Assembly (NCBI GenBank): GCA_903948415.1
Contig: CAJAYO010000417.1
Location: forward strand, 1-38,298
Direction: 5' to 3'
DNA from: an uncultured Opitutia bacterium
Lineage (GTDB): Bacteria; Verrucomicrobiota; Verrucomicrobiia; Opitutales; Opitutaceae
DNA length: 38,298 nucleotides
The position numbers and the translations under genes were made by a program. Of the stretch, positions 19,306 through 27,004 are shown piece after piece. A model generated the notes under the pieces. That model ran no database searches. It was not told where the DNA came from and was given only the letters and a program-made list of their open reading frames with translations. Positions within the stretch are counted from its first letter, which is position 1; the number at the start of each line of letters is the position of its first letter.

Positions 19306-19322
19306 TTGAACGTGCCGTTCAA
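19306..19322. promoter_or_regulatory. Inverted repeat upstream of exbB
   Basis: TTGAACG and CGTTCAA are perfect 7-base arms around a TGC spacer, 28 bp before the exbB ATG in the 158-bp divergent gap between the pfkB-family gene and exbB. Its position suits a repressor site. No regulator is identified, and a chance palindrome is possible. Confidence 0.3.
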
Positions 19323-19350
19323 ACCCGCCAACTCTTCCGCCACTTCCACC

Positions 19351-20055
19351 ATGCTCGCGCTGCTCCCTGTCCCGTACCTCCTCGCCTCGGCCAATATCAT
19401 CGAGATTTTCGAACGCTGCGGCCTGGTCGACAAGATCATCGTGATCGGCCTCGCCTTGTTCAGTCTGGTCGCGTGGACGATCATGTTCGGGAAGCACTTT
19501 GAATTGAAACGCCTCCGGATGCTGAACCACAGCTTTGAAGCGCACCTGCGCGATCAGCGGACGCTGCTGGACCTGCCGGAGTCGTTTAAAAACAAGCGGG
19601 CGATTCCGTATGCGGACCTGTTTGCCGACGCGGTGGAGGGTTACTGGCGGGCGGCGGCCATCGGCAAGGAGCAGGGCATCGAAAACTCGCGGGCCCGCCT
19701 GGAGCACGCCGAGAATGCCATCCAGCGCGCGATCTCGCGCCAGACGCTCCGCTACGAATCGAGCATGATTTTTTTGGCGTCGATCGTGTCGGGGGCGCCG
19801 TTCATCGGCCTGCTGGGCACGGTGTGGGGCGTGATGGAAGCCTTCAGTGCGGTTGCGCAACAGCAGACGGCAGGGATCCAGCAACTGGCGCCCGGCGTCT
19901 CGGGCGCGATGCTCGCCACGATCGCCGGACTCGTGGTCGCGATCCCGTCCGTCTTTGGCTACAACCTGCTTCTCGGCAACACGCGCGAGATGGTTGTGGA
20001 AATTGAGAACTACGCCAGTTCGCTCGCGGACCGGCTCGAGCTCGAGTCGAAATAA
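19351..20055 (+). CDS. exbB: ExbB/TolQ-family proton channel protein
   Basis: This 234-residue inner-membrane protein forms, with ExbD/TolR, the proton-driven motor that energises TonB or TolA. Three membrane segments are visible at about 26-46 (VDKIIVIGLALFSLVAW), 138-160 (SGAPFIGLLGTVWGVMEAF) and 184-208 (SGAMLATIAGLVVAIPSVFGYN). The GLLGTVWGVMEAF and APGVSGAMLATIAGL motifs are diagnostic of the MotA/TolQ/ExbB domain. ATG 19351 is chosen, and an in-frame TTG at 19306 falls inside the inverted repeat. It begins a three-gene cluster with exbD and a TolA/TonB-like gene. No tolB or pal follows, so a TonB-type role is at least as likely as Tol. Confidence 0.92.
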   Translation: MLALLPVPYLLASANIIEIFERCGLVDKIIVIGLALFSLVAWTIMFGKHFELKRLRMLNHSFEAHLRDQRTLLDLPESFKNKRAIPYADLFADAVEGYWRAAAIGKEQGIENSRARLEHAENAIQRAISRQTLRYESSMIFLASIVSGAPFIGLLGTVWGVMEAFSAVAQQQTAGIQQLAPGVSGAMLATIAGLVVAIPSVFGYNLLLGNTREMVVEIENYASSLADRLELESK

Positions 20056-20070
20056 GCGGACGACCACGCC

Positions 20071-20499
20071 ATGGCCCGCAATTTTCGCCGTCAGCGCACC
20101 ACGCAGCCGATCGCCGATCTCAACGTCACGAACCTGATCGATCTCGGGTTCATGCTGCTGATCATTTTCATGGTCGTGGCGACGGTTTCGAAGCAGGAGC
20201 AGACGCTGCCCATCAACCTGCCGATCGAATCGAAGAGCATCCAGACGAAGCCCGATCCGGACGACAAATTTCAGAGCATCACGATCCAGGCGGACGGCAC
20301 GTGCACGCTCGGCGGGCGGCCCCTCACGTTGGCGCAGCTCGCACGCGAACTGGCGCCCTTTGGGGCCCAGCCGAAGCCGCCGGTTTTTCGCATCCGCATG
20401 GACGCAAAGACGACCGCGCAGCAATTTATCTCCGTCATGGACGAGTTGAAAAAACACAAACTGTTCCGGTTTACGATCGACACCCAGACGGCGCCCTAA
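20071..20499 (+). CDS. exbD: ExbD/TolR-family motor protein
   Basis: This 142-residue partner of the ExbB-like channel has a short cytoplasmic N-terminus, then a membrane segment DLNVTNLIDLGFMLLIIFMV carrying Asp24, the proton-carrying residue of the family. A periplasmic domain with the usual ITIQADGTCTLGGRPLT pattern follows. It starts 15 bp after exbB. Confidence 0.93.
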   Translation: MARNFRRQRTTQPIADLNVTNLIDLGFMLLIIFMVVATVSKQEQTLPINLPIESKSIQTKPDPDDKFQSITIQADGTCTLGGRPLTLAQLARELAPFGAQPKPPVFRIRMDAKTTAQQFISVMDELKKHKLFRFTIDTQTAP

Positions 20500-20538
20500 G
20501 GTTCGCCGCCTCCGCACGTTTTCCTCTGCCGCCGCGCC

Positions 20539-21465
20539 ATGCCCGACCGAATGCCAGCCGCCTTTGTGACCTCCGTGGCCCTCCACGGGCTGGTGGTCGC
20601 CGTGCTGCTGTTGCTCGCCTACTCGGTGAACTCGGATCCCAAGCCCGAGACAAAGATTTTCGAACTCGTGGCGGGAGAAGGCGACAATTTCGGGGCGACC
20701 GAAGCGCCGGCGTTGGGCGTGCCGGGAGGGATCAAACTCAACGTGCCGACCCCGCCCGCGCCGCGCCCCGAACCGATCAAGCCCGAGGTGATCAAGGCCG
20801 AGCCGCTGCCGGTTAAACCGGAACCCACGCCGCCCGTGCCCGAGCCCGCGGTGCCGAAGCCGGCGCCGGTGCCCAAGCCTGAACCCGTTCCGACGAAGGA
20901 CGCGCCGAAAACGGCCACCCCGCCGAAACAGCGGACGATGGCCGAGGAAGTGAAACGGAAGATCGTCATCGAAAATTCGAAGGTACTGCAGAAGATTGCG
21001 CGGGAAAAGGCCGCGGAAAAGAAGCGGCTGGACCAGGAGCGGGCCGACCAAGCCAAGCAAGCCAAGGCTGCGGCGGCCAATGCGCCGCGGATCGATGCCG
21101 AGGGTATCGCGAAGGGGGTGCTCGGAGGCTCGACGGCCAACAAGATCGGCGGTGCGGGGGGCAAGGCACTGACCGGAGCCGACGGTCCGGTGATGGAGAA
21201 ATATTTCGCGATGCTGCGCGAACGGCTGCTCAAGGCGCTCGACAAACCGCCGGGCCTGAGCGACACGCTCGTCGCCGAAGCGGAATTTCGCCTGAATGCC
21301 GACGGATCGATCGCCAGCGTGAAAATCATCAGTCCGTCCGGCAGCGCCGAATTCGACCGCGCCGTGGTCGAGGCCTATGCGCGCGTGCGGATGCCGGTGC
21401 GTCCGGACGGGAAGAGTTCGGTGCACTCTTTGAAGTTTCGGACCAAGGATTTGGAGGGCGGATGA
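20539..21465 (+). CDS. TolA/TonB-like energy transducer
   Basis: This 308-residue protein has one N-terminal membrane anchor (about 7-27, with the family His in VALHGLVVAVLLLLAY). It then has a long Pro/Glu/Lys spacer of PEP-PKP-type repeats (about 70-135), a Lys/Ala/Glu-rich helical stretch (about 140-185, AREKAAEKKRLDQERADQAK) as in TolA, and a C-terminal TonB-type domain from about 225 (AEAEFRLNADGSIASVKIISPSG). Its place after exbB-exbD makes it their energised partner. The helical stretch leans towards TolA and the C-terminal pattern towards TonB. Confidence 0.85.
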   Translation: MPDRMPAAFVTSVALHGLVVAVLLLLAYSVNSDPKPETKIFELVAGEGDNFGATEAPALGVPGGIKLNVPTPPAPRPEPIKPEVIKAEPLPVKPEPTPPVPEPAVPKPAPVPKPEPVPTKDAPKTATPPKQRTMAEEVKRKIVIENSKVLQKIAREKAAEKKRLDQERADQAKQAKAAAANAPRIDAEGIAKGVLGGSTANKIGGAGGKALTGADGPVMEKYFAMLRERLLKALDKPPGLSDTLVAEAEFRLNADGSIASVKIISPSGSAEFDRAVVEAYARVRMPVRPDGKSSVHSLKFRTKDLEGG

Positions 21466-21526
21466 AAAAGTCCTTGCATTCGCGCGGGGAAGTTGGCTTT
21501 TCCTGATCCCTCGTTCACGCGAGTAT

Positions 21527-21602
21527 GGGCTCTTAGCTCAGTTGGTAGAGCGCCTCAATGGCATTGAGGAGGTCAACGGTTCGATCCCGTTAGGGTCCAC
21601 CA
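21527..21602 (+). tRNA. tRNA-Ala (anticodon GGC)
   Basis: This is a 76-nt cloverleaf with the CCA end encoded. The acceptor stem pairs GGGCTCT with AGGGTCC and includes the G3-U70 pair, the identity mark of tRNA-Ala. The D arm is GCTCAGTTGGTAGAGC. The anticodon stem CCTCA/TGAGG holds the loop ATGGCAT with anticodon GGC, which reads GCC and GCT. The T arm contains GGTTCGATCC. A rho-independent terminator follows 4 bp later. The upstream gap from 21466 may carry its promoter (TTGCAT at 21474), but no convincing -10 box is seen. Confidence 0.97.
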
Positions 21603-21605
21603 TTT

Positions 21606-21631
21606 AACCCCGCCGCAAGGCGGGGTTTTTT
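21606..21631 (+). terminator. Rho-independent terminator of tRNA-Ala
   Basis: AACCCCGCC and GGCGGGGTT form a 9-bp stem closed by the stable GCAA tetraloop and followed by a T run. It sits 4 bp after the tRNA and 12 bp before the end of the convergent M50 protease gene, so it might also serve that gene. Confidence 0.92.
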
Positions 21632-21642
21632 GTTTTCAGGGT

Positions 21643-22434
21643 TTAAGGGAACAGGACCGGCGGAGGTTCCGCGGTGGCGCGGTTGGGCACGTAAAGCCGG
21701 GCCACGACGTCCCGCCAGTGGGCGTCCTCGACTTCGCGGCGTTTCACGGCGCGATATTCGATCTCACCGGCGATGAAGATGAACGAGAAGAGCACGGCGA
21801 GCATGTAGAGCGGTTCGTCGGTCAAGCCGATCCGCGGGGCGATCAGGGCGATCACGACGCCCAAACCCGCCAAGACCTTGCCCACCGACGCGGCCCAGAG
21901 GGTTGCGCGCAAGTAGGGCAGCCGGGTGGCGAGGAGGGCACGCAGAATCCGGCCGCCATCCATCGGGAAAGCCGGAAGCAAGTTGAAGCAGCCCATGACG
22001 AGATTGGCCACGAACACCTGCTCCACCAAGCCGGCCAGCGAATAGCGGAGCACGACATCGTTGTCCGCCCCCAGCGGCACAAACCACAGCGCACCGACGA
22101 TCGCGAAATTCACGGCCGGTCCCGCGATGGTCATGAGAAACTCGCGCAGGGGTTGCCGGGGAATATCGTCGAACTCCGCCATCCCGCCGATGGGCATGAG
22201 CAAGATGCGCCGCACCCCGATGCCGAAGCGCATCGCGGTCAGCGAATGTCCGAGTTCGTGCAGCACCACACAGGTGAAGAACGCGAGGACGGTCGCGACG
22301 CTCCAGAGCAGGCCGGCCCAGCGCGCCTCGGCCCACCCGTCCTGCGCGATGAACGCGATCAGGAGAAAAAAGGTGAAATGCAACTGGAGCTGAATCCCCC
22401 GGATGCGGAAAAGGTTCATTGACCAACCAAGCAT
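21643..22434 (-). CDS. Site-2 protease-like membrane peptidase (M50)
   Basis: This 263-residue multi-pass intramembrane zinc protease has the active site HELGH at 59-63 in [17 protein letters not shown] and the third zinc ligand Asp159 in [12 protein letters not shown]. It has about six hydrophobic segments. There is no PDZ domain between the motifs, so it resembles the short SpoIVFB/Rip3-like branch rather than RseP. Related enzymes cleave membrane-bound regulators, and the substrate here is unknown. Possible starts are ATG 22434 (used, giving [14 protein letters not shown] like relatives) and ATG 22419. Neither has a clear ribosome site. It is divergent from the NtrC-type gene. Confidence 0.9.
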   Translation of the reverse strand: MLGWSMNLFRIRGIQLQLHFTFFLLIAFIAQDGWAEARWAGLLWSVATVLAFFTCVVLHELGHSLTAMRFGIGVRRILLMPIGGMAEFDDIPRQPLREFLMTIAGPAVNFAIVGALWFVPLGADNDVVLRYSLAGLVEQVFVANLVMGCFNLLPAFPMDGGRILRALLATRLPYLRATLWAASVGKVLAGLGVVIALIAPRIGLTDEPLYMLAVLFSFIFIAGEIEYRAVKRREVEDAHWRDVVARLYVPNRATAEPPPVLFP

Positions 22435-22514
22435 GCGGCCTAACAAAGGCCCGCCCGCGGAAATCGCCAGCGCCTTCGTCTCGGTTGGCCGGACCTCTCC
22501 GCAGATTCTCCTCC

Positions 22515-24044
22515 ATGTCCGAAATCACCACCAAACCGCCGACCATCCTCGTCATCGACGATGACACGGAGATCCGTTACTCGCTCTCCCGCGTCCTGAC
22601 GTCGCGCAAATACGTCGTCACGGAGGCCGCCAGCGGCGAACAGGGCATCGCGATGGTGAAGAAGGGCCCGTTCCCCGACCTGGTGTTTCTGGACGTGCGC
22701 ATGGGCGGGATGGGCGGCATTGAGGCGTTGCAGCATATCCGGTCGGCGAATCCGAAGCAGTTGGTGGTGCTGATGACGGCGTTCGGCACGGCCCAGACCG
22801 CGATCGAAGCGATGAAATACGGCGCGTTCGACTACGTGATGAAGCCCTTCGATCCGGCAAAGGTGCTCACGCTGGCGGAGAACGCCCTCAAGGCGCACGC
22901 CGACATGCGCGCCGTCGGCGATTACAAGCCGACGATCAACGCCGACGACTATCGCGAAGGCGTCGTCGGCAGTTCGCCGGTCATGCAGGACGTGTTCAAG
23001 GTCATCGGCCAGGTCACGGCCAGCGACGTCACGGTGATGATCACCGGCGAGAGTGGCACCGGCAAGGAGCTCGTGGCGCGGTCGATTTGGAAGCACAGCC
23101 ACCGCGCGTCGCGGCCGTTTATCGCGGTCAACTGCGCCGCGATTCCGGACAACCTGATCGAGAGCGAACTGTTCGGACACGAGAAGGGTTCGTTTACCGG
23201 CGCGACGGTCCAGCGCCTGGGCAAGTTCGAACTGTGCGACAAGGGCACGATTTTCCTCGACGAAATCGGCGACATGGCGCTCGCGACGCAGACAAAAATC
23301 CTGCGCGTGCTGCAACAGGGTGAGATCCAGCGGGTCGGCGGCACCGAGACCCTCAAGGTGGACGTGCGCATCATCGCGGCGACCAACAAGGACCTCGAAG
23401 AGATGGTGAAAGCGAAGACGTTCCGCGAGGACCTTTACTACCGGCTCAATGTCGTGCGGATCCGGATGCCCCCGTTGCGCGAGCGCGGCGACGATGTGCC
23501 GCAGATCGTCGATTTTTGCCTGCAGAACCTTGTGAAGCAGAAAAAGGCGCGCGTGGCGAAGGTCTCGCCCGAGGCGATGGCCGTGCTGACGCGCCACAAT
23601 TGGCCGGGCAACGTGCGCGAACTGGAAAACGTCATTTACCGCAGTGCCGTGATTGCGCAGGGCGACACAATTTTGGTCAAAGATTTGCCGGCCGAAATCC
23701 GTGGCGCGGCGGGCGTGGAACCGCCCGTGGGCGCGCTGGGCAGTGGCGCGAGCGAAGCGCCGTTCGACACGGTCCGCACAGCGAGTGCGGAGTCCGCGGC
23801 CCTCGCGGCGGCGAAGGTTGTCGCCGAGAGCATAGCCGGGGGTGCGACCGACGCCACGCTGACGCTCGAACGCGCCTTCGATTTTCTGCACAACGAACTC
23901 GGCCGACAGGGCACGCCGATGTTGCCCCAGATTGAACGCGAACTGGCGCGGCGCGCGTTCGCCGCCGCGGAAGGTGACGCTACGGCGGCCGCGAAATCGC
24001 TCGGATTGACCAAGGTGGCCCTGCAAAAACGTTTGAAAGAGTAG
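22515..24044 (+). CDS. NtrC-type sigma-54-dependent response regulator
   Basis: This 509-residue transcription activator has a receiver domain at about 10-125 with acidic pocket DDD (15-17), phospho-acceptor Asp60 and Lys110. The AAA+ domain at about 150-385 has Walker A GESGTGKE (178-185), the sigma-54 contact loop [10 protein letters not shown] (222-231) and Walker [14 protein letters not shown]-terminal Fis-type helix-turn-helix, [19 protein letters not shown], ends the protein. Phosphorylated regulators of this type open sigma-54 promoters. The contact loop reads GSFTGA instead of the usual GAFTGA. No sensor kinase gene is next to it, so it is an orphan. Target genes are not evident. Confidence 0.95.
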   Translation: MSEITTKPPTILVIDDDTEIRYSLSRVLTSRKYVVTEAASGEQGIAMVKKGPFPDLVFLDVRMGGMGGIEALQHIRSANPKQLVVLMTAFGTAQTAIEAMKYGAFDYVMKPFDPAKVLTLAENALKAHADMRAVGDYKPTINADDYREGVVGSSPVMQDVFKVIGQVTASDVTVMITGESGTGKELVARSIWKHSHRASRPFIAVNCAAIPDNLIESELFGHEKGSFTGATVQRLGKFELCDKGTIFLDEIGDMALATQTKILRVLQQGEIQRVGGTETLKVDVRIIAATNKDLEEMVKAKTFREDLYYRLNVVRIRMPPLRERGDDVPQIVDFCLQNLVKQKKARVAKVSPEAMAVLTRHNWPGNVRELENVIYRSAVIAQGDTILVKDLPAEIRGAAGVEPPVGALGSGASEAPFDTVRTASAESAALAAAKVVAESIAGGATDATLTLERAFDFLHNELGRQGTPMLPQIERELARRAFAAAEGDATAAAKSLGLTKVALQKRLKE

Positions 24045-24058
24045 GGGGCTTCGGCGTC

Positions 24059-24076
24059 GCCCGGAGCGGTCCGGGC
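24059..24076 (+). terminator. Stem-loop after the NtrC-type gene
   Basis: GCCCGGA and TCCGGGC form a 7-bp stem with a GCGG loop, starting 15 bp after the stop codon. There is no T run, so it may act as a weak terminator or an mRNA end stabiliser. Confidence 0.35.
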
Positions 24077-24147
24077 AGGTCCGCGATTGCGGTCTTCCCG
24101 TGGAAACAATCCCGGTCGGCCCCGTCTGGCGCCGCAACACGGCCTTC

Positions 24148-25080
24148 ATGAAAACTCCGTTTCGTTGGCTCCTCCTCACCGTCGACATGGCGCTGGCGCT
24201 CGGCCCGGTGATCCACGCCGCGATCCCGCAACGATGGCGAGAAAGAAGGTGCGGTGCTTTTTCAAAGTCTGCCGGCGTCGAACATGAGGCGATTAAGCGC
24301 GTGATGAAGGACGGCAAGCCCGCCTACGCTTTCGCCGTGCTGCGGGAAATCGGCGCGCAGCAGAATATCGAATTTACGTTTTCGAAAGACGGCAGCCTGT
24401 TCACGCCGGACTTTCTCGCGCAGTTCGACGCGTTCTTTTTTACACGACTGGCGACCTCACGCTGGCCAAGAACAGTCCGGTGCAGGGAGACGGAAACGCG
24501 CCGATGACCGCAGCCGGCAAGGCGGCGTTTCTCCAGACGATTGCCGACGGCAAGGGCTTTATCGGCACGCACAGCGCGGCCGAGCCATTTCACCCGCTGG
24601 GCAACCAGGAGCACGGCCCGGCCCGAAACTTGGATGACGGGGCCAAGTTGGACGATTAAACGCGCAGGCTCGGCGCGTTGTTTATCAAACATGACGCCCC
24701 GCAAAAAGGACGGCAGATCGTCGCAGACGGGATGTTTCCAGGGATGAGCGAGGTTCGGGCTGATTTCGGCCCGAATGAGGAATGGTATTCCCTGAAGGAT
24801 TTGGCGCCGGACCTCCACGTGCTGCTGGTAAAGGATAACTACGATGACGGGCCGTCCTACGCCCGGCCACCATATCCTGCCACCTGGGCGCGCCAGCACG
24901 GAAAAGGCCGGGTTTTCTATACCAGCATGGGCCACCGGGCCGATATTTGGACGAACCCGACGTTTCAGGCGGCACAGGTGGGCGGCTTGAATTGGGCGGC
25001 CGCACCGGGGCGATGCCGAGATTTCGCCCAACTTGGCGCGCGCGGCACCTCAGGCCCCCATGTTGTGCCGGCCGACGTCG
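24148..25080 (+). pseudogene. Decayed ThuA-domain (trehalose-utilisation-like) gene
   Basis: Fragments of one ThuA-domain protein follow each other in shifting frames. A signal-peptide-like start MKTPFRWLLLTVDMALALG is in frame 1. ARKKVRCF follows in frame 3 from about 24237, and SKSAGVEHEAIKR through LAQFDAFFF is in frame 1. Frame 3 then resumes with YTTGDLTLAKNS, GFIGTHSAAEPFHPLGNQ and KLDD. A TAA at 24657-24659 interrupts frame 3, apparently in place of a Tyr codon, before TRRLGALFIKHDAPQKG and GKGRVFYTSMGHRADIW. The end, GDAEISPNLARAAPQAPML, is in frame 1. The T runs at 24258-24262 and 24436-24441 fit one-base length changes. Intact relatives are secreted glutamine-amidotransferase-fold proteins of carbohydrate metabolism. 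Several separate lesions make it non-functional unless the sequence has errors. The edges are approximate. Confidence 0.85.
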
Positions 25081-25317
25081 AACCGCCGCCGTCAAAATCC
25101 GCCGCGCCCCAAAAGCAGCGCCGACGCCAAGACAGGGACTGAAGTAAGCAAACCTGCCGCCACTTCGGATGCTTTGGTGCGGGGGCGCCGCTGCCATGTG
25201 GCGGTTACGGTCCTTCGGATGGCCCGGACCGCGACGACGAGGTTTCCCGTGTTTTTCATTGGCGGCGGACGGGATGCCGGCATTTTGCCCCCTATCACCG
25301 TCTGCGAAACCAGTCCA
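25081..25317. other. Non-coding stretch before malQ
   Basis: Between the ThuA remnant and malQ, no gene, RNA or clear promoter is visible. The open frames here give low-complexity Arg/Pro/Ala-rich peptides with no family resemblance. It probably contains decayed sequence and the malQ upstream region. Confidence 0.5.
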
Positions 25318-25345
25318 ATACGGCACAATGGACATTATGTTAACT
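25318..25345. other. dif-like XerCD recombination site (candidate)
   Basis: The right arm TTATGTTAACT (25335-25345) matches the XerD-binding arm of E. coli dif, TTATGTTAAAT, at 10 of 11 positions, recalled from memory. The six-base centre is TGGACA, and the left arm ATACGGCACAA keeps the inner GCA-AA core of the XerC arm. Overall 19 of 28 positions agree with E. coli dif. An A/T-rich site of this kind is unlikely by chance in such G+C-rich DNA. It lies near the change of GC skew. It overlaps the malQ start codon, which is an alternative reason for A/T richness. Confidence 0.55.
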
Positions 25346-26926
25346 AAAGAAACTTCCCAAACGAGCCCTTTATCGCCCACGCTTTTCCATTGGCTGGACC
25401 ACCGCGCTGCCGGCGTGTTGCTGCATCCGACCTCCCTGCCGAGTCCCTTCGGCATCGGCGCCTTCGACGAGGCCGCGAAAGCGTTCGTCACGTTCCTCGC
25501 CGAGGCAGGAATGAAATATTGGCAACTCTGCCCGCTCGGACCGACCGGTTACGGCGATTCGCCCTACCAATGTTTCTCGTCGTTCGCGGGCAATCCCTAC
25601 CTGATCGATCCGGCCGCACTCGTTCGCGCGGGCCTGCTCGATCGTGCCGCTCTGCTGCCTCTCCAGACGCTCAATTCCGATCACGTCGATTTTGGCGCAC
25701 TCTATCAGCTGAAACGCCCCCTGTTGTTCTCCGCGCACGCCACTTGGCGGAAGAATCCGGCCGGGCCGCTGCCGTATGGCAGTTTCGCCGCCTTTCGCCG
25801 GCAGCACGGCACCTGGCTCGCCGGCTACGGACTCTTCTCAGCGCTCAAGGATCATTTTTCCGGCCGTCCCTGGTGGGAATGGCCCGCGGAGGTCCGCTCC
25901 CTCGCCGCCGCGCAAAAATCGCCGCTGAAAAATCAGGTCGCCGTCCGGGCCGAGGCCTACGAATTCATCCAATACCTCTTTTTCGGTCAATGGACGGAAA
26001 TCCGGGCCCACGCCGCGGGTCTGGGCGTCAGCATCATCGGCGACACGCCGATCTTCACGGCCCTCGACAGCGCCGATGTCTGGGCCAGCCCCCAGCTTTT
26101 TCAGCTCAACGCCACAACGGCCCGCCCCACGGCCGTGGCCGGCGTCCCGCCCGACTATTTTTCCGCTGATGGCCAGCTGTGGGGTAACCCGCTTTACGAT
26201 TGGCCGGCGCATGCCGCCGACGGCTACGCGTGGTGGCTTGAACGCTTGCGCGCCAGTTTCTCCCTCTGCGATGTCGTGCGCATCGACCATTTCCGCGGAT
26301 TCGATTCCTACTGGGCCATCCCGGCCGACGCGCCCACGGCGCGCACCGGCCAGTGGGAACGCGGTCCCGGGATCGATTTCTTCCAAAAGGTTGTCGCCGC
26401 CCTGCCCGGCGCGAAACTCATCGCCGAAGACCTCGGCGACCTCACCCCGTCGGTCGTCGCGCTGCGTGAAGCCACCGGACTGCCCGGCATGGCCATCCTC
26501 CAGTTCGCTTTTGGCGGTGATGCGAAAAACCTGTATCTGCCCCACAACCAGCGGCCGAACAGCGTGGTGTATCCTGGAACACATGACAACGACACGACGC
26601 TCGGCTGGTATCGGACGACGGACGAGAAAGCGCGCGACCATGTCCGCCGCTATTTCCGCGTGGGCGGCGAGGCCGTCGGCTGGGACTTCATCCGTTCGGC
26701 CTACGCGTCGGTCGCGAATCTCGCCGTCATTCCGCTGCAGGATGTGCTCAGTCTCGGTCCGGCGGCCCGCTTCAATACTCCCGGCAAAAGCCAGGGCAAC
26801 TGGACGTGGCGCTATCGGGCGGAACACCTCGCGGCGCTGCGCGACGGCACCCTGCCCTACCTTCGCGAACTGGCCGAGCTTTACGGTCGCACCACCGCGG
26901 CCGCGAAAACGTCGGCCACCCCTTGA
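25328..26926 (+). CDS. malQ: 4-alpha-glucanotransferase (GH77 amylomaltase)
   Basis: MalQ moves alpha-1,4-glucan segments between maltooligosaccharides or glycogen in the cytoplasm. The 532 residues fit the compact bacterial form. Signatures are RAAGVLLHPTSLPSPFGIG near 27-45, CPLGPTGYGDSPYQCFSSFAGNPYLI, VRIDHFRGFDSYW with nucleophile Asp320, LIAEDLGDL with the acid/base Glu, and VVYPGTHDNDTTLGWY with the third carboxylate. Two in-frame ATGs (25328 and 25337) lie inside the dif-like site. The first is used, but neither has a ribosome site, so the true N-terminus may be a few residues shorter. It stands alone, convergent with the exporter operon. No other glycogen genes are in the window. Confidence 0.95.
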   Translation: MDIMLTKETSQTSPLSPTLFHWLDHRAAGVLLHPTSLPSPFGIGAFDEAAKAFVTFLAEAGMKYWQLCPLGPTGYGDSPYQCFSSFAGNPYLIDPAALVRAGLLDRAALLPLQTLNSDHVDFGALYQLKRPLLFSAHATWRKNPAGPLPYGSFAAFRRQHGTWLAGYGLFSALKDHFSGRPWWEWPAEVRSLAAAQKSPLKNQVAVRAEAYEFIQYLFFGQWTEIRAHAAGLGVSIIGDTPIFTALDSADVWASPQLFQLNATTARPTAVAGVPPDYFSADGQLWGNPLYDWPAHAADGYAWWLERLRASFSLCDVVRIDHFRGFDSYWAIPADAPTARTGQWERGPGIDFFQKVVAALPGAKLIAEDLGDLTPSVVALREATGLPGMAILQFAFGGDAKNLYLPHNQRPNSVVYPGTHDNDTTLGWYRTTDEKARDHVRRYFRVGGEAVGWDFIRSAYASVANLAVIPLQDVLSLGPAARFNTPGKSQGNWTWRYRAEHLAALRDGTLPYLRELAELYGRTTAAAKTSATP

Positions 26927-27004
26927 AACCTGCGGGAACCTGGCGCGGCCGCTTTCTTGCCGGGTTGCCGGTCTGAGGTGGGGTGGCGCTCGGGTCGCCC
27001 GGGA

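Noticed and set aside
18901-21426. 841-codon minus-strand open frame opposite exbB, exbD and the TolA-like gene
   Set aside because: The Arg/His-rich translation has no motif, and the plus strand carries three well-recognised genes.
22440-24317. 625-codon minus-strand open frame opposite the NtrC-type gene
   Set aside because: It is a shadow of a full-length regulator with all motifs intact.
25033-25347. Plus-strand open frame after the ThuA remnant
   Set aside because: Only its first residues belong to the ThuA remnant. The rest has no recognisable content and runs into malQ in another frame.
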